Shown: positions 24,601 to 38,194, counted from the first letter of the stretch. The stretch: DNA of 64,000 nt from Paraburkholderia monticola (GCF_001580545.1 NZ_LRBG01000005.1:1-64000); one strand, 5' to 3'. Numbers and translations are program-made. Notes: generated by a model not told the origin, from the sequence alone.

Positions 24601-26091
24601 TTACTGAGACAACGGCAGCTTCGATTGAGCAACGTGGGAGAGGAGGTTTTCCACGGATACGTGCATCACATCGGTAAAGGGCTTCGGGTACAGGCCCATG
24701 AACAGCGTCAGTGCGGCGAGCACTGCCAGCATGAAAAATTCGCGACGGCCGATGTCGAGCAGGCTCTTCACGTGATCGTTCGCGACCGCGCCGAAGTACA
24801 CGCGCTTGTACATCCACAGCGTGTAGGCCGCGCCGAGAATCAGCGTGACGGCCGCGCCGCTCGCGATCCAGAAGTTGTACTGGACGGAGGCCAGAATCAC
24901 CATGAATTCGCCGACGAAACCGGAAGTGCCCGGCAAGCCGCAATTCGCCATCGCGAACAACATCACGAAAGCCGCGAACTTCGGCATCACGTTGACGACG
25001 CCACCGTAATCGGCGATCTGACGCGAGTGCATGCGGTCGTACAGCACGCCGATGCACAGGAACATGGCGCCCGACACGAAGCCGTGCGAGATCATCTGCA
25101 CGATCGCACCTTCCGCGCCGAGCTGATTGAAGATGAAGAAACCGAGCGTGACGAAACCCATGTGCGCAATCGACGAATACGCGACCAGCTTCTTCATGTC
25201 GGCCTGCACCATCGCGACCAGCCCGATGTAGATCACCGCGATCAGCGACAGCGTGATCACGACCGGCGCGAGGAAGTGGCTCGCGTCCGGCGTGATCGGC
25301 AGCGAGAAGCGCAGGAAACCGTACGCACCGAGCTTCAGCATGATCGCGGCCAGCACGACCGAGCCGCCAGTCGGCGCTTCCACGTGCGCGTCCGGCAACC
25401 ACGTGTGCACCGGCCACATCGGCACCTTGACCGCAAAGGCCAGGAAGAACGCGATAAACAGCAACACCTGCGGCGTCATCGCGATCTGCGCGTGCTGCCA
25501 CGTGGCGAGGTCGAACGTGCCGGTTTCGTTGTACAGATAGATCAGCGCAACCAGCATCAGCAGCGAGCCCATCAGCGTGTACAGGAAGAACTTGAACGCC
25601 GCATACACCCGGTTCGCCCCGCCCCACACACCGATAATGATGTACATCGGGATCAGCGTCGCTTCGAAGAACACGTAGAACAGCATGCCGTCGGCCGAGC
25701 TGAACACGCCGACCATGATGCCCGACAGGATCAGGAACGCCGCGAAATACTGGCCGACGTTCTTCGTGATCACTTCCCACCCGGCGATCACGACGATCAC
25801 CGTGATCAACGCGGTCAACACGACGAACCACATCGAAATACCGTCCACGCCGAGGTGGTACGTGATGTGAAAGCGCTCGATCCAGTTCGCCTGCTCGACG
25901 AACTGCAGGTCGGCGGTGCTCGAATCGAAGCTCGTGATCAGCGGCAGCGTGACGAGAAAGCTGAGGACCGAGCCGATCAGCGAGACCCAGCGCGCGGGCG
26001 CGGGGTTCTCGTCGTTGCCGATCGCGAGGACCAGCAGACCGAACAGGATCGGCAACCAGATCGCGATGCTGAGAATCGGATAAGCGTGCAT
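24601..26091 (-). CDS. nuoM: NADH-quinone oxidoreductase subunit M
   Basis: A 496-residue antiporter-like proton-channel subunit with about 14 helices. Visible signatures are LGVDGISMWFVVLTALITV near residue 80, FFEATLIPMYIIIGVWGG (conserved Glu of helix 5) and VHTWLPDAHVEAPTGGSV (helix 7-8 loop). It lies between nuoL and nuoN with short spacers, and AGGA precedes the ATG. Full length for the family. Confidence 0.95.
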   Translation of the reverse strand: MHAYPILSIAIWLPILFGLLVLAIGNDENPAPARWVSLIGSVLSFLVTLPLITSFDSSTADLQFVEQANWIERFHITYHLGVDGISMWFVVLTALITVIVVIAGWEVITKNVGQYFAAFLILSGIMVGVFSSADGMLFYVFFEATLIPMYIIIGVWGGANRVYAAFKFFLYTLMGSLLMLVALIYLYNETGTFDLATWQHAQIAMTPQVLLFIAFFLAFAVKVPMWPVHTWLPDAHVEAPTGGSVVLAAIMLKLGAYGFLRFSLPITPDASHFLAPVVITLSLIAVIYIGLVAMVQADMKKLVAYSSIAHMGFVTLGFFIFNQLGAEGAIVQMISHGFVSGAMFLCIGVLYDRMHSRQIADYGGVVNVMPKFAAFVMLFAMANCGLPGTSGFVGEFMVILASVQYNFWIASGAAVTLILGAAYTLWMYKRVYFGAVANDHVKSLLDIGRREFFMLAVLAALTLFMGLYPKPFTDVMHVSVENLLSHVAQSKLPLSQ

Positions 26092-26105
26092 GAGTGTTCC
26101 TCGCC

Positions 26106-28172
<2,067 letters not shown>

Positions 28173-28189
28173 AACCGCTTTTCCTGAAA

Positions 28190-28495
28190 TTAACCTTTGA
28201 GCTGATCGAGATCCTCGACATTGATCGTGTCGAGACTACGGAACAGGGTCACCAGAATTGCGAGACCGATCGCCGCTTCGGCTGCCGCAACCGTCAGCAC
28301 GAAGAAGACGAAAATCTGGCCGTGCACGTCGCCCAGGTAGTGCGAGAACGCGACGAAATTGGTGTTCACCGCGAGCAGCATCAGTTCGATCGCCATCAGG
28401 ATGATGAGGACGTTGCGGCGGTTCAGGAAAATGCCGACGATGCTGATCGCAAACAGGATCGCGCCGAGGACAAGGTAATGAGCAAGGGTCAACAT
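28190..28495 (-). CDS. nuoK: NADH-quinone oxidoreductase subunit K
   Basis: A 101-residue, three-helix membrane subunit of complex I. It starts [20 protein letters not shown] and retains the two membrane glutamates needed for proton transfer ([13 protein letters not shown] and [13 protein letters not shown]). Length is exactly typical. It lies between nuoJ and nuoL with 17-20-base gaps. Confidence 0.95.
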   Translation of the reverse strand: MLTLAHYLVLGAILFAISIVGIFLNRRNVLIILMAIELMLLAVNTNFVAFSHYLGDVHGQIFVFFVLTVAAAEAAIGLAILVTLFRSLDTINVEDLDQLKG

Positions 28496-28515
28496 GATTT
28501 CTATCTCCTGTCCGC

Positions 28516-29208
28516 TCAGCTGTTCTTGGCCGCTGCCGAGTCGGCTGCTGCTGCGGCTGCCGCGGCAGCCGCCTGTTCCGCCGCGATGGTCGCGGCGGTT
28601 TTCTCTGACGGCATCTTCACGACGCGCACGCGGTCCTGGGCACGCACCTTGACCTGGGCGCTGACGTTCTGACGCTTGCTGTCCTTCTTGTGGCTCGTGG
28701 TCAGCGCAATCGCCGCGATGATGGCCACCAGCAGAATCAGGCCGGCGACTTCGAATGCGAAGATGTAGTCGGTATAGATGATCTTGCCGATCAGGCGCGT
28801 ATTCGACCAGTCGCCCATACCAGCGGCGGCGGAGGCCGTGTCGTGCAGCGCCGTGGCGGTCGCGCCGTAGCCGTGCCACAGGATCAGCGCGGTTTCGACC
28901 ACGATGATCGCGCCGACCGCCGAGGCCATCGGCACGAAACGTTTGAAGTCCTTGCGCAGCACGTCGAGATTGATGTCCAGCATCATCACGACGAACAGGA
29001 ACAGCACCATCACCGCGCCGACGTAGACCAGCACCAGCAGGATCGCGAGGAACTCGGCCTCCAGCAGCATCCAGATCGCGGCTGCGTTGAAGAACGCCAG
29101 CACCAGAAACAGTGCGCACGCCACTGGGTTGCGCGAGGTGATCACCTTCAGCCCTGAAACTACCAGGAGCAGCGCGAAGATGTAGAACAGTACGGTCGTG
29201 AATTCCAT
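28516..29208 (-). CDS. nuoJ: NADH-quinone oxidoreductase subunit J
   Basis: A 230-residue membrane subunit with five helices in residues 1-175, including the conserved [17 protein letters not shown] segment around the pi-bulge helix. The last 55 or so residues are an extra hydrophilic tail, first mixed-charge ([14 protein letters not shown]) and then largely alanine. The tail is absent from short NuoJ proteins such as the 184-residue E. coli form. 192 bases separate it from nuoI, the largest gap in the operon. Confidence 0.93.
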   Translation of the reverse strand: MEFTTVLFYIFALLLVVSGLKVITSRNPVACALFLVLAFFNAAAIWMLLEAEFLAILLVLVYVGAVMVLFLFVVMMLDINLDVLRKDFKRFVPMASAVGAIIVVETALILWHGYGATATALHDTASAAAGMGDWSNTRLIGKIIYTDYIFAFEVAGLILLVAIIAAIALTTSHKKDSKRQNVSAQVKVRAQDRVRVVKMPSEKTAATIAAEQAAAAAAAAAADSAAAKNS

Positions 29209-29400
29209 GATTACCGGTTCATCGTTAGGCCATCGTCAGGCATTGTTCTTTGGCACGCGTGATGGGTAAAAGCGGACAAAACCGCCAGAACCGCCACACA
29301 GGTGCGCCGTGCCGCGGCGTCCAGGCCGCGGCGGTCGGCCCGACAGCAGGCCGTGTTACTGCGTTTACTGCCGCAATTACTGCATCAGCGGGAAAGCGCT
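29209..29400. other. Intra-operon gap between nuoI and nuoJ
   Basis: This is a 192-base non-coding interval within the nuo operon. It contains a GC-rich inverted repeat (CCGCGGC and GCCGCGG around 29312-29332) that could form a hairpin without a T-run. I see no gene or terminator. It could be a processing or stability element. Confidence 0.4.
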
Positions 29401-29889
29401 TCAACGATACGGTGCGTCGGCTGCCTTGTTGGCGGCGATCTCTGCTTCGTAACGATCGCCAACGGCCAGCAACATTTCCTTCGTGAAGTACAGATCGCCG
29501 CGCTTCTCGCCGTGATACTCGAGAATGTGCGTCTCGACGATCGAGTCGACCGGGCAGCTCTCTTCGCAGAAGCCGCAGAAGATGCACTTGGTCAGGTCGA
29601 TGTCGTAGCGCGTCGTGCGGCGCGTGTTGTCCGCGCGCGTTTCGGATTCGATCGTGATCGCGAGCGCTGGGCACACTGCTTCGCACAGCTTGCACGCGAT
29701 GCAGCGCTCTTCACCGTTTTCATAGCGGCGCAGCGCATGCAGACCGCGGAAACGCGGCGAGATCGGGGTCTTCTCTTCCGGGAACTGCACGGTGACCTTG
29801 CGCTGGAACGTGTAGCGTCCGGTCAGCGCGAGGCCTTTCAGCAGTTCCGTGAGGAAGAAAGTCTTGAAGAAGTTTTGGATTGCGGTCAT
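29401..29889 (-). CDS. nuoI: NADH-quinone oxidoreductase subunit I
   Basis: A 162-residue ferredoxin-like subunit in the peripheral arm. Two complete 4Fe-4S motifs are visible: [12 protein letters not shown] and [14 protein letters not shown] (clusters N6a and N6b). The N-terminal amphipathic helix anchors it to the membrane arm. It is 15 bases downstream of nuoH. Confidence 0.96.
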   Translation of the reverse strand: MTAIQNFFKTFFLTELLKGLALTGRYTFQRKVTVQFPEEKTPISPRFRGLHALRRYENGEERCIACKLCEAVCPALAITIESETRADNTRRTTRYDIDLTKCIFCGFCEESCPVDSIVETHILEYHGEKRGDLYFTKEMLLAVGDRYEAEIAANKAADAPYR

Positions 29890-29904
29890 AGGTTCGTCCG
29901 CCCT

Positions 29905-30969
29905 TTATTTCCAGATGTTCAACGGCGACATGATCCAGAAGCCGACTACCACGAGCCACACCACGCAGACCGGAATGAAGACCTTCCAGCCCAGACGCAT
30001 GATCTGGTCATAGCGGTAGCGCGGGAACGTGGCACGCGCCCAGATGAACACCGACAACAGCAAGAAAACCTTGGCGACGAGCCAGACGACGCCCGGGATG
30101 AACGACAGGAAGCCGAACGGTGCGCTCCAGCCGCCGAGGAACAATGTTGCAGCCAATGCCGAGATCACGATCATGTTGATGTACTCGGCGAGGAAGAACA
30201 GCGCGAACGCCATCCCCGAGTAATCGATCATGTGGCCCGCGACGATTTCCGATTCGCCTTCCACCACGTCGAACGGGTGACGGTTCGTTTCGGCGATGCC
30301 CGAGATGAAGTACACGACGAACATCGGCAGAAGCGGCAGCCAGTTCCATGACAGGAAATTCAGGCCGTGCGAGGCGAAGAAGCCCTGCTCCTGCGAGCCG
30401 ACGATGCCCGACAGATTCAGCGTGCCGGCCGTCATCAGCACGACCACGAGCGCGAAGCCCATAGAGATTTCGTACGAAACCATCTGCGCGGCGGCACGCA
30501 TTGCGCCGAGGAATGCGTATTTCGAGTTCGACGCCCAGCCGGCCAGAATCACGCCATAGACGCCGATCGACGAGATCGCCATCGCGTACAGCAGGCCCGC
30601 GTTGATATCGCCGAGTACCGCGCCCGCCTGGAACGGAATCACCGCCCAGACCGCGAACGCTGGCACCACCACCATGATCGGCGCGATCAGGTAAATCCAG
30701 CGGCTCGCCTGAGCCGGCTGGATCACTTCCTTGAGCAGCAACTTCAGCACGTCGGCGATCGGCTGCAAGAGGCCGGCGGGGCCGACGCGGTTCGGACCGA
30801 GACGCACGTGCATCCAGCCGATCAGCTTACGCTCCCACAGAATCAGGTAGGCGACGCACAGCAGGATCACGACGGCCACCACCAGGATGCGCACGAGCGC
30901 CCACACCGTGGGCCATGCCACACCGAGAAGTTGGGCGCCGCCCGAGTTGATCGTATCGAACAAGCTCAT
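29905..30969 (-). CDS. nuoH: NADH-quinone oxidoreductase subunit H
   Basis: A 354-residue membrane subunit with eight or nine helices at the quinone site. Signatures include [20 protein letters not shown] near residue 45 and [18 protein letters not shown], whose acidic residues line the quinone-proton coupling path. The start at 30969 abuts the nuoG stop with no spacer. Full length. Confidence 0.96.
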   Translation of the reverse strand: MSLFDTINSGGAQLLGVAWPTVWALVRILVVAVVILLCVAYLILWERKLIGWMHVRLGPNRVGPAGLLQPIADVLKLLLKEVIQPAQASRWIYLIAPIMVVVPAFAVWAVIPFQAGAVLGDINAGLLYAMAISSIGVYGVILAGWASNSKYAFLGAMRAAAQMVSYEISMGFALVVVLMTAGTLNLSGIVGSQEQGFFASHGLNFLSWNWLPLLPMFVVYFISGIAETNRHPFDVVEGESEIVAGHMIDYSGMAFALFFLAEYINMIVISALAATLFLGGWSAPFGFLSFIPGVVWLVAKVFLLLSVFIWARATFPRYRYDQIMRLGWKVFIPVCVVWLVVVGFWIMSPLNIWK

Positions 30970-33303
30970 TTACGCCTTCTCCACCACCAGTTCACCGAAC
31001 AGGCTGCCCAGCGCTGCACCGGCAGGCGTAGCCGCCGATACGCGGACGACCGTCTCCGCAAGATTCGCGTCGCGCACGGCCGGCAACTGCACCGCTTGCT
31101 CGCCCTGACGAACGCGTACCGCGTCGCCCTCTTTCAAACCCAGTTTGTCGAACAACCCGGCCGGCAGGCCAACCGAGTTCGCCGTACGGGCCGCCGCGGT
31201 CAGATGCAGCGACTCGGCGCGACGCACAAGCGCATCGGCATCGTAGATCGGCACGTTAGCGAGACGCTCGAACTTGCCTTCCGCCGCCTTCACGGCCGTG
31301 CCGCGCGTGACCGCAACGCCGGTGCGGTTCGACAGACGCGAACTCAAATCGCCGTCGCCGAGCGCAGCCGCCCGTACGTCCTCGACCGTGTCATATTCGA
31401 AGCCCGGCGCGCCGAGCAGGCTGCCTAGCACGCGCAACACCTTCCAGGCCGGGCGCGTGTCGCCAAGCGGACGCACGACGCCGTTGAACGCCTGCACCGT
31501 GCCTTCCGCGTTGACGTACGCGCCACCCGTTTCGGTGAACGGCGCGATCGGCAGCAGCACGTCGGCGTAGTCGGCGCCGGTCTGGAACGGCGACATCACG
31601 ACGACCATCTCGGCCTGCTTCAGCGCGGCAAGCGCCTGCGCCGGATTGGCGGTGTCGAATTCCGGCTCGAGGTTCAGCAGCAGATAGCCCTTGCGCGGCT
31701 GCTCGAACACTTCTCGCGCGTTCAGACCACCCTCGCCCGGCAGTGCGTTCACGAGATGCGCGCCAACCGTGTTGGCCGCTTCGGTGAGGAAACCGAGCGT
31801 AGCGCCGGTCGCCTCGGCAATCCATTGCGCCGCGGCGTGGATCGCCGCGAAGTCCGGATGACGGACCGCCTCGTTGCCGAGCAGCACGACGCGGTGCGCG
31901 CCCGTGCTGAGCGATTTCGCGACCCGCTTGTGCGCGTCGCTCGGCTGCGTGCCCGCGAATGCTTCCGGCAGCGCGACGCCCTTCGCTTCGCCCACCGCGC
32001 CGGCGATACCGGCGAGCGCGTCGAGCCACGCCGACGGCGCTGCGACGACGCGTTGCGCCTGCGGGATCATCGAGTCGTCGTTGGTGGCCTGGATCAGTGT
32101 GAGCGCCGAGCCGCCACGTGCGACCTGGCGCAGACGCGCGGCGAACAGCGGATGATCGCGGCGCAGATCCGAACCGATCACGAGCGCCGCATCGACGTTC
32201 GACAGATCGGCGATCGTGCTGCCGAGCCACGGCGCGCCGGTAACGGGCGCCGAGAAATCCGACTGACGCAGACGGAAGTCGACGTTCGGCGTGCCGACCG
32301 CTTGCGCGATCTGCTTCAACAGGAACAGTTCCTCGACCGTGCTATGGGCGCTCGACAGCGCCGCGAGCGCGCTCGCGCCGTGGTCGCCCTGGATGCCCTT
32401 CAGACCCTTGACCACGTATTCGAGCGCGGTCTGCCAGTCCGTTTCGACCCACTGGCCGCCCTGCTTGAGCATGGGTCGGGTCAGACGCTCGGGGCTGTTG
32501 AGGCCTTCGTACGAGAAGCGGTCCTTGTCCGAAATCCAGCACTCGTTGATCGCTTCGTTTTCGAACGGCAGAACCCGCATCACGCGATTGTTCTTCACCT
32601 GCACGATGAGGTTCGCACCGACGGAATCGTGCGGGCTCACCGACTTGCGGCGCGACAGCTCCCACGTACGGGCGCTGTAGCGGAACGGCTTGCTCGTCAG
32701 CGCGCCGACCGGGCACAGGTCGATCATATTGCCCGAGAGCTCGGAGTCGACCGTCTTGCCGACGAACGACGTGATTTCCGAATGCTCGCCGCGGCCCAGC
32801 ATGCCGAGTTCCATCACGCCGGCGACTTCCTGGCCGAAGCGAACGCAACGCGTGCAGTGAATGCAGCGCGACATTTCTTCCATCGAGATCAGCGGGCCTA
32901 CGTTCTTGTGGAACACCACGCGCTTTTCTTCGCTATAGCGCGACGACGACTTGCCGTAACCCACCGCCAGATCCTGCAGTTGGCATTCGCCGCCCTGATC
33001 GCAGATCGGGCAATCGAGCGGATGGTTGATCAGCAGGAATTCCATCACGGCTTGCTGGCCCTTCACCGCCTTGTCCGACTTGGTGCGCACGATCATGCCG
33101 GCCGACACGGGTGTCGCGCACGCGGGCACTGCCTTCGGCATCTTTTCGACATCGACCAGACACATCCGGCAATTGGCCGCAATCGACAGCTTCTTGTGAT
33201 AGCAGAAGTGAGGAATGTAGGTGTCGACCTTATGCGCAGCCTGGATCACCATGCTGCCTTCAGGCACCTCGACTTTCTTGCCGTCTATTTCCAGTTCAAC
33301 CAT
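30970..33303 (-). CDS. nuoG: NADH-quinone oxidoreductase subunit G
   Basis: A 777-residue peripheral-arm subunit. The N-terminal 2Fe-2S domain has cysteines in HFCYHKKLSIAANCRMCLVDV and CATPV. The N5 site reads HPLDCPICDQGGECQLQD, and the 4Fe-4S site CIHCTRCVRFGQEVAG. The molybdopterin-fold remainder is intact. The extra N7 cysteine motif of E. coli-type NuoG is absent, as in the shorter mitochondrial-like form. The ATG at 33303 is preferred to a TTG at 33312; AAGGA lies upstream. Confidence 0.95.
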   Translation of the reverse strand: MVELEIDGKKVEVPEGSMVIQAAHKVDTYIPHFCYHKKLSIAANCRMCLVDVEKMPKAVPACATPVSAGMIVRTKSDKAVKGQQAVMEFLLINHPLDCPICDQGGECQLQDLAVGYGKSSSRYSEEKRVVFHKNVGPLISMEEMSRCIHCTRCVRFGQEVAGVMELGMLGRGEHSEITSFVGKTVDSELSGNMIDLCPVGALTSKPFRYSARTWELSRRKSVSPHDSVGANLIVQVKNNRVMRVLPFENEAINECWISDKDRFSYEGLNSPERLTRPMLKQGGQWVETDWQTALEYVVKGLKGIQGDHGASALAALSSAHSTVEELFLLKQIAQAVGTPNVDFRLRQSDFSAPVTGAPWLGSTIADLSNVDAALVIGSDLRRDHPLFAARLRQVARGGSALTLIQATNDDSMIPQAQRVVAAPSAWLDALAGIAGAVGEAKGVALPEAFAGTQPSDAHKRVAKSLSTGAHRVVLLGNEAVRHPDFAAIHAAAQWIAEATGATLGFLTEAANTVGAHLVNALPGEGGLNAREVFEQPRKGYLLLNLEPEFDTANPAQALAALKQAEMVVVMSPFQTGADYADVLLPIAPFTETGGAYVNAEGTVQAFNGVVRPLGDTRPAWKVLRVLGSLLGAPGFEYDTVEDVRAAALGDGDLSSRLSNRTGVAVTRGTAVKAAEGKFERLANVPIYDADALVRRAESLHLTAAARTANSVGLPAGLFDKLGLKEGDAVRVRQGEQAVQLPAVRDANLAETVVRVSAATPAGAALGSLFGELVVEKA

Positions 33304-33431
33304 GATGGTCAATCTTCCTTAACCTGTTACCGCTCAATCGTTCGCCTGTTCATCGCCCGCTTCTGGCGATGAATCCTGCGGTTGAGGTGTTCGTCTGGTA
33401 GTTATTCGTCAGCCAAACCTGTCGGCCCGAC

Positions 33432-34760
33432 TCAGGCTGCCACTGTTTCGGGCGCCGCCGCCGTGCCGGCGTGACCGCCGACGAGGCAATGCTTGTGGGC
33501 GACGTGATATTCGAATTCGTCCCAGAAGTGCTTGAGCATGCCCCGCACCGGCATGGCGGCCGCGTCGCCGAGCGCGCAAATCGTGCGGCCCATGATGTTC
33601 TCCGCGACAGAGTTCAGCAGATCCAGATCTTCCTGGCGGCCGAGACCATGCTCGATACGATGCACCACGCGATACAGCCAGCCCGTGCCTTCACGGCAAG
33701 GCGTGCATTGACCGCACGACTCTTCGTAATAGAAATACGACAGACGCAGCAGCGAGCGCACCATGCAGCGCGTCTCGTCCATCACGATCACCGCGCCCGA
33801 GCCGAGCATCGAGCCGGCCTTCGCGATCGAGTCGTAATCCATGTCGGTGTGCATCATCATGTCGCCCGGAATCACCGGTGCCGACGAACCACCAGGAATC
33901 ACGGCCTTGATCTTCCTGCCGCCGCGCATGCCGCCGGCCAGTTCCATCAGCGTCGCGAACGGGGTGCCCAGCGGAATTTCGTAATTGCCCGGACGCTCGA
34001 CGTCGCCCGACACCGAGAAAATCTTCGTGCCGCCATTGTTCGGCTTGCCGATTTCGAGGTAATTCTGCGGGCCGATGGCCAGCAGGAACGGCACCGCCGC
34101 GAAGGTTTCGGTGTTGTTGATCGTGGTCGGCTTGCCGTACACGCCAAAGCTCGCCGGGAATGGCGGTTTGAAGCGCGGCTGACCCTTCTTGCCTTCGAGC
34201 GATTCGAGCAGCGCGGTTTCCTCGCCGCAGATATACGCGCCGTAACCGTGGTGCGCATGCAGCTGGAACGAGAAGCCCGAGCCCATGATGTTGTCGCCGA
34301 GGAACCCGGCTCGGCGAGCTTCTTCCAGCGCTTCTTCGAAGCGCTTATAGACTTCCCAGATCTCGCCGTGAATGTAGTTGTAGCCGACCGTGATGCCCAT
34401 CGCGTACGCGCCGATCGCCATACCTTCGATCAGCGAATGCGGATTGAAGCGCAGGATGTCGCGGTCCTTGAACGTACCCGGCTCGCCTTCGTCCGAGTTA
34501 CACACGAGGTACTTCTGGCCCGGGAACTGACGGGGCATGAAGCTCCACTTCAGACCGGTCGGGAAGCCCGCGCCGCCGCGGCCGCGCAGACCCGACGCCT
34601 TGACGTCGGCGATCACCTGTTCGGGCGCGATCTTTTCTTCCAGGATGCGGCGCAGCTGCGCGTAACCGCCGCGCGCCACGTAGTCTTCGAGATGCCAGTT
34701 GTCGCCGTTCAGGCCGGCGAGAATCAGCGGTTTGATGTGACGATCGTGTAGTGCCGTCAT
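33432..34760 (-). CDS. nuoF: NADH-quinone oxidoreductase subunit F
   Basis: A 442-residue flavin subunit that takes electrons from NADH. FMN/NADH-binding segments are [15 protein letters not shown] and [20 protein letters not shown]. The N3 4Fe-4S motif is [11 protein letters not shown], with the fourth Cys in TICALGDAA. The start overlaps the nuoE stop by four bases (ATGA); a longer open frame upstream lacks a ribosome site and overlaps nuoE. 128 bases separate it from nuoG. Confidence 0.96.
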   Translation of the reverse strand: MTALHDRHIKPLILAGLNGDNWHLEDYVARGGYAQLRRILEEKIAPEQVIADVKASGLRGRGGAGFPTGLKWSFMPRQFPGQKYLVCNSDEGEPGTFKDRDILRFNPHSLIEGMAIGAYAMGITVGYNYIHGEIWEVYKRFEEALEEARRAGFLGDNIMGSGFSFQLHAHHGYGAYICGEETALLESLEGKKGQPRFKPPFPASFGVYGKPTTINNTETFAAVPFLLAIGPQNYLEIGKPNNGGTKIFSVSGDVERPGNYEIPLGTPFATLMELAGGMRGGRKIKAVIPGGSSAPVIPGDMMMHTDMDYDSIAKAGSMLGSGAVIVMDETRCMVRSLLRLSYFYYEESCGQCTPCREGTGWLYRVVHRIEHGLGRQEDLDLLNSVAENIMGRTICALGDAAAMPVRGMLKHFWDEFEYHVAHKHCLVGGHAGTAAAPETVAA

Positions 34761-35242
34761 TTCGAAAGTTCCTCGAGCAGCTGGTCGATCTTCTCGCGGC
34801 TCATGAAGCTGCACATGCGATGGTTGTTCACCAGCATCACCGGCGCGTCGCCGCACGAACCCATGCACTCACCTTCTTTCAGGGAGAATTTGCCGTCGGG
34901 CGTGGTTTCGCCGAAGTCGATGCCGAGCTTCTGCTTCAGATATTCAGCCGCGCTCTCGGAACCGCCGTCCGGACCGAGCTGGCACGGCAGGTTCGTGCAG
35001 AGCGTGATCTTGTACTTGCCGACCGGCGAGGTCTCGTACATCGTGTAGAAGGTCGCTACCTCCTGCACGGCGATTGCCGGCATGCCGAGATAGTCCGCGA
35101 CGAACTGCATGAGTTCGGGCGACAGCCAGCCATGCTCTTCCTGAGCAGTGGCCAACGCCGACATCACGGCGGACTGTTTCTGATCGGCGGGGTACTTCGC
35201 GATCGCACGATCGATTTCTTTCAGGCCTTCAGCTGAGATCAT
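34757..35242 (-). CDS. nuoE: NADH-quinone oxidoreductase subunit E
   Basis: A 161-residue thioredoxin-like 2Fe-2S subunit (cluster N1a), with cysteines in [11 protein letters not shown] and [11 protein letters not shown]. The ATG at 35242 gives the usual N-terminus [18 protein letters not shown]. An in-frame TTG at 35263 is the alternative. It sits 133 bases after nuoD and overlaps nuoF. Confidence 0.95.
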   Translation of the reverse strand: MISAEGLKEIDRAIAKYPADQKQSAVMSALATAQEEHGWLSPELMQFVADYLGMPAIAVQEVATFYTMYETSPVGKYKITLCTNLPCQLGPDGGSESAAEYLKQKLGIDFGETTPDGKFSLKEGECMGSCGDAPVMLVNNHRMCSFMSREKIDQLLEELSK

Positions 35243-35375
35243 TTTCAGACACGACTCTTTCAATTCCTACCGAACGAAAACCTGTCGCCAACGTCATACT
35301 GCGACAGACCCGGCGTTCCTTTGCTTGACGCGCGTGGCGGCGCGAAGACCGCAGGCACGCGTCGATGAATACACC

Positions 35376-36629
35376 TTAGCGATCCACTTCGCCGAACACG
35401 ATGTCCTGCGTGCCGATGATCGTCACGGCGTCGGCGATCATGTGGCCGCGCGCCATTTCGTCGAGCGAGGACAGGTGCGCATAGCCCGGCGCGCGAATCT
35501 TCAGGCGATACGGCTTGTTGGCGCCGTCCGAGATCAGGTAGATGCCGAACTCGCCCTTCGGATGTTCGACTGCGGCGTACGCCTCGCCTTCCGGTACATG
35601 GAAGCCTTCGGTGAACAGCTTGAAGTGATGGATCAGATCTTCCATGTTCGACTTCATGCCGACGCGCGACGGCGGCGCAACCTTGTGATTGTCCGTCATC
35701 ACCGGGCCCGGATTTTTGCGCAACCATTCAATGCACTGTTTCGCAATGCGTGTGGATTGGCGCATTTCCTCGACGCGTACCAGATAGCGGTCGTAGCAAT
35801 CGCCATTCACGCCAACCGGAATATCGAAGTCGAGCTTGTCGTAGACTTCGTACGGCTGCTTCTTGCGCAGATCCCACTCGATACCCGAGCCACGCAGCAT
35901 CGCGCCGGTCATGCCGAGCTGCAGCGCGCGCTCCGGGCTGACCACGCCGATGCCGACCAGACGCTGTTTCCAGATCCGGTTGTCGGTGAGCAGCGTCTCG
36001 TACTCGTCGACGCACTTCGGGAAGCGCGTGAAGAAGTCGTCGATGAAGTCGAGCAGCGAACCCTGACGGTTCTCGTTCATCTTCGACAACGCCTTCGCAT
36101 TGCGAATCTTCGACGCCTTGTATTGCGGCATTGCGTCAGGCAGATCGCGATAGACACCGCCCGGACGATAGTAAGCCGCGTGCATCCGGGCGCCGGACAC
36201 CGCTTCATACACGTCCATCAGGTCTTCGCGCTCGCGAAACGCGTACAGGAACACAGCCATTGCGCCGACGTCGAGCGCGTGCGCGCCGATCCACATCAGG
36301 TGGTTCAACACGCGCGTGACTTCGTCGAACAACACGCGGATGTATTGCGCGCGCAGCGGCACGTCGATGCCGAGCAGTTTTTCAATCGCAAGCACATAGC
36401 CGTGCTCGTTGACCATCATCGACACGTAGTCGAGACGGTCCATGTACGGCACCGACTGGATAAACGTCTTGCTTTCGGCGAGCTTCTCAGTCGCGCGATG
36501 CAGCAGACCGATGTGCGGATCGGCGCGCTGGATCACTTCGCCGTCGAGTTCGAGCACGAGACGCAGCACACCGTGCGCTGCAGGGTGCTGCGGGCCGAAA
36601 TTGAGCGTGTAGTTCTTGATCTCTGCCAT
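35376..36629 (-). CDS. nuoD: NADH-quinone oxidoreductase subunit D
   Basis: A 417-residue 49-kDa-type subunit derived from NiFe hydrogenase large subunits and lining the quinone cavity. [23 protein letters not shown] near the N-terminus contains the conserved His and related residues, and the C-terminus ends in the typical [14 protein letters not shown]. Separate from nuoC, unlike the fused E. coli nuoCD. Confidence 0.96.
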   Translation of the reverse strand: MAEIKNYTLNFGPQHPAAHGVLRLVLELDGEVIQRADPHIGLLHRATEKLAESKTFIQSVPYMDRLDYVSMMVNEHGYVLAIEKLLGIDVPLRAQYIRVLFDEVTRVLNHLMWIGAHALDVGAMAVFLYAFREREDLMDVYEAVSGARMHAAYYRPGGVYRDLPDAMPQYKASKIRNAKALSKMNENRQGSLLDFIDDFFTRFPKCVDEYETLLTDNRIWKQRLVGIGVVSPERALQLGMTGAMLRGSGIEWDLRKKQPYEVYDKLDFDIPVGVNGDCYDRYLVRVEEMRQSTRIAKQCIEWLRKNPGPVMTDNHKVAPPSRVGMKSNMEDLIHHFKLFTEGFHVPEGEAYAAVEHPKGEFGIYLISDGANKPYRLKIRAPGYAHLSSLDEMARGHMIADAVTIIGTQDIVFGEVDR

Positions 36630-36638
36630 GACGTTCTC

Positions 36639-37241
36639 TTAGTGTTTCAGGCCGCCATAGTGATCCTCGCGGATCACGCGCGGCGTGATTTCCCGCGGCT
36701 CGATCGTCACCGGCTGATAGACGACGCGCTTCTCTTCCGGGTCGTAACGCATTTCGACGTAGCCGGAGACCGGGAAATCCTTGCGGAACGGGTGACCGAT
36801 GAAACCGTAGTCGGTCAGGATGCGGCGCAGGTCCGGGTGACCTTCGAAGACGATGCCGTACAGGTCGAATGCTTCGCGCTCGTACCAGTTAACCGAATTC
36901 CAGATGTCGACGACGGACGGCAGGATAGGCATGTCGTCGTCCGGCGCGAACACGCGCAGACGCAGGCGCCAGTTGTTCTGCACCGACAGCAGATGCAAGA
37001 CGGCCGCAAAACGCGGACCGTCGTAAGCGCCGTCGGCATAGGTTTGATAATCGACGCCGCACAGGTCGACACACTGCTCGAAACCGAGCGAGCGGTCGTC
37101 ACGCAGACGCGTTGCCACGTTCAGGTAATCGCTCGCCTTCACGACGATCGTCAACTCACCGATTGCTTCGGTGGTGCTCAACAGGAGGCCGCCAAAGGCC
37201 GCCTCGAGGTTCGCTTTCAGGGTCTCGAGTTTGCTTGCCAT
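36639..37241 (-). CDS. nuoC: NADH-quinone oxidoreductase subunit C
   Basis: A 200-residue 30-kDa subunit. The family signature appears as [30 protein letters not shown] (36781-36905), followed by HPFRKDFP. It is a stand-alone gene nine bases before nuoD and 21 bases after nuoB. Confidence 0.96.
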   Translation of the reverse strand: MASKLETLKANLEAAFGGLLLSTTEAIGELTIVVKASDYLNVATRLRDDRSLGFEQCVDLCGVDYQTYADGAYDGPRFAAVLHLLSVQNNWRLRLRVFAPDDDMPILPSVVDIWNSVNWYEREAFDLYGIVFEGHPDLRRILTDYGFIGHPFRKDFPVSGYVEMRYDPEEKRVVYQPVTIEPREITPRVIREDHYGGLKH

Positions 37242-37262
37242 ATTGTGGGGAAGGCGTTGGCC

Positions 37263-37742
37263 TTATTGACGGGCGATGGTGTTGGTGCGACGAATCTTGG
37301 CTTGTAGCTGGATCACGCCGTACACCAGCGCTTCCGCTGTGGGCGGACAACCCGGCACGTAGACGTCGACCGGGACAATTCGGTCGCAACCGCGCACCAC
37401 GGAGTACGAGTAATGGTAATAGCCGCCGCCGTTCGCGCACGAACCCATAGAGATCACCCAACGCGGCTCGGCCATCTGATCGTAGACCTTGCGCAGAGCG
37501 GGTGCCATCTTGTTGCACAGCGTGCCGGCGACGATCATCACGTCCGACTGACGCGGACTCGGACGAAACACCACGCCAAAACGGTCGAGGTCATAACGGG
37601 CAGCACCCGCATGCATCATCTCGACCGCGCAGCACGCAAGCCCGAACGTCATCGGCCACAGCGAGCCAGTGCGCGTCCAGTTGATCAGTTTGTCTGCCGT
37701 AGTGGTGACAAACCCTTCCTTCAAGACCCCTTCGATACTCAT
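37263..37742 (-). CDS. nuoB: NADH-quinone oxidoreductase subunit B
   Basis: A 159-residue subunit holding the terminal cluster N2. The tandem cysteines are in [13 protein letters not shown], with the others in [17 protein letters not shown] and [11 protein letters not shown]. The ATG at 37742 gives [15 protein letters not shown]; a longer frame to 37784 is unlikely. 62 bases lie between it and nuoA. Confidence 0.96.
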
Positions 37743-37804
37743 TTGCTTTCCACTCCAGACGGGGCGGCAAGCCTGGCCACCCACGCAAACCGGCGATTAA
37801 TCCA

Positions 37805-38164
37805 TCATTCCCAGTCGAGGCCGCCCTTCTTCCAGATGTAGGCAAAGCCAAGCAGGAACTCGAGCAGGAAAATCATCATTGCAATGAAGCCCGTCCAGCC
37901 GATATCACGCAACGCCACACCCCACGGGAACAGGAACGCGGTTTCGAGGTCGAAGATGATGAAGAGAATGGCCACGAGGTAGTAGCGCACATCGAACTTC
38001 ATGCGCGCATCTTCGAATGCTTCGAAGCCGCACTCGTACGGTGCGTTTTTCTCAGTGTCGGGCTTGTTGGGACCGAGAAGCTTGCCAATACTGACCAGTG
38101 CTACGCCTAAACCGGTGCCCACAATGAGGAACAGCAAAACGGGGAAATAGGCTGCGAGGTTCAA
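37805..38164 (-). CDS. nuoA: NADH-quinone oxidoreductase subunit A (TTG start)
   Basis: A 119-residue, three-helix membrane subunit. [36 protein letters not shown] (37921-38040 region) contains the conserved loop Cys and acidic residues. TTG at 38162-38164 is chosen as the start: GAGGA lies five bases upstream and it gives the family N-terminus [10 protein letters not shown]. An in-frame start at 38206 would add 14 unrelated residues. First gene of the complex I operon. Confidence 0.93.
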   Translation of the reverse strand: MNLAAYFPVLLFLIVGTGLGVALVSIGKLLGPNKPDTEKNAPYECGFEAFEDARMKFDVRYYLVAILFIIFDLETAFLFPWGVALRDIGWTGFIAMMIFLLEFLLGFAYIWKKGGLDWE

Positions 38165-38194
38165 GACAATCCTCAATCGGTTGGTTCTGAGTGC

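Noticed and set aside
35325..37307. A 660-codon plus-strand open frame opposite nuoC and nuoD
   Set aside because: It spans two real genes on the other strand and has no domain or ribosome site.
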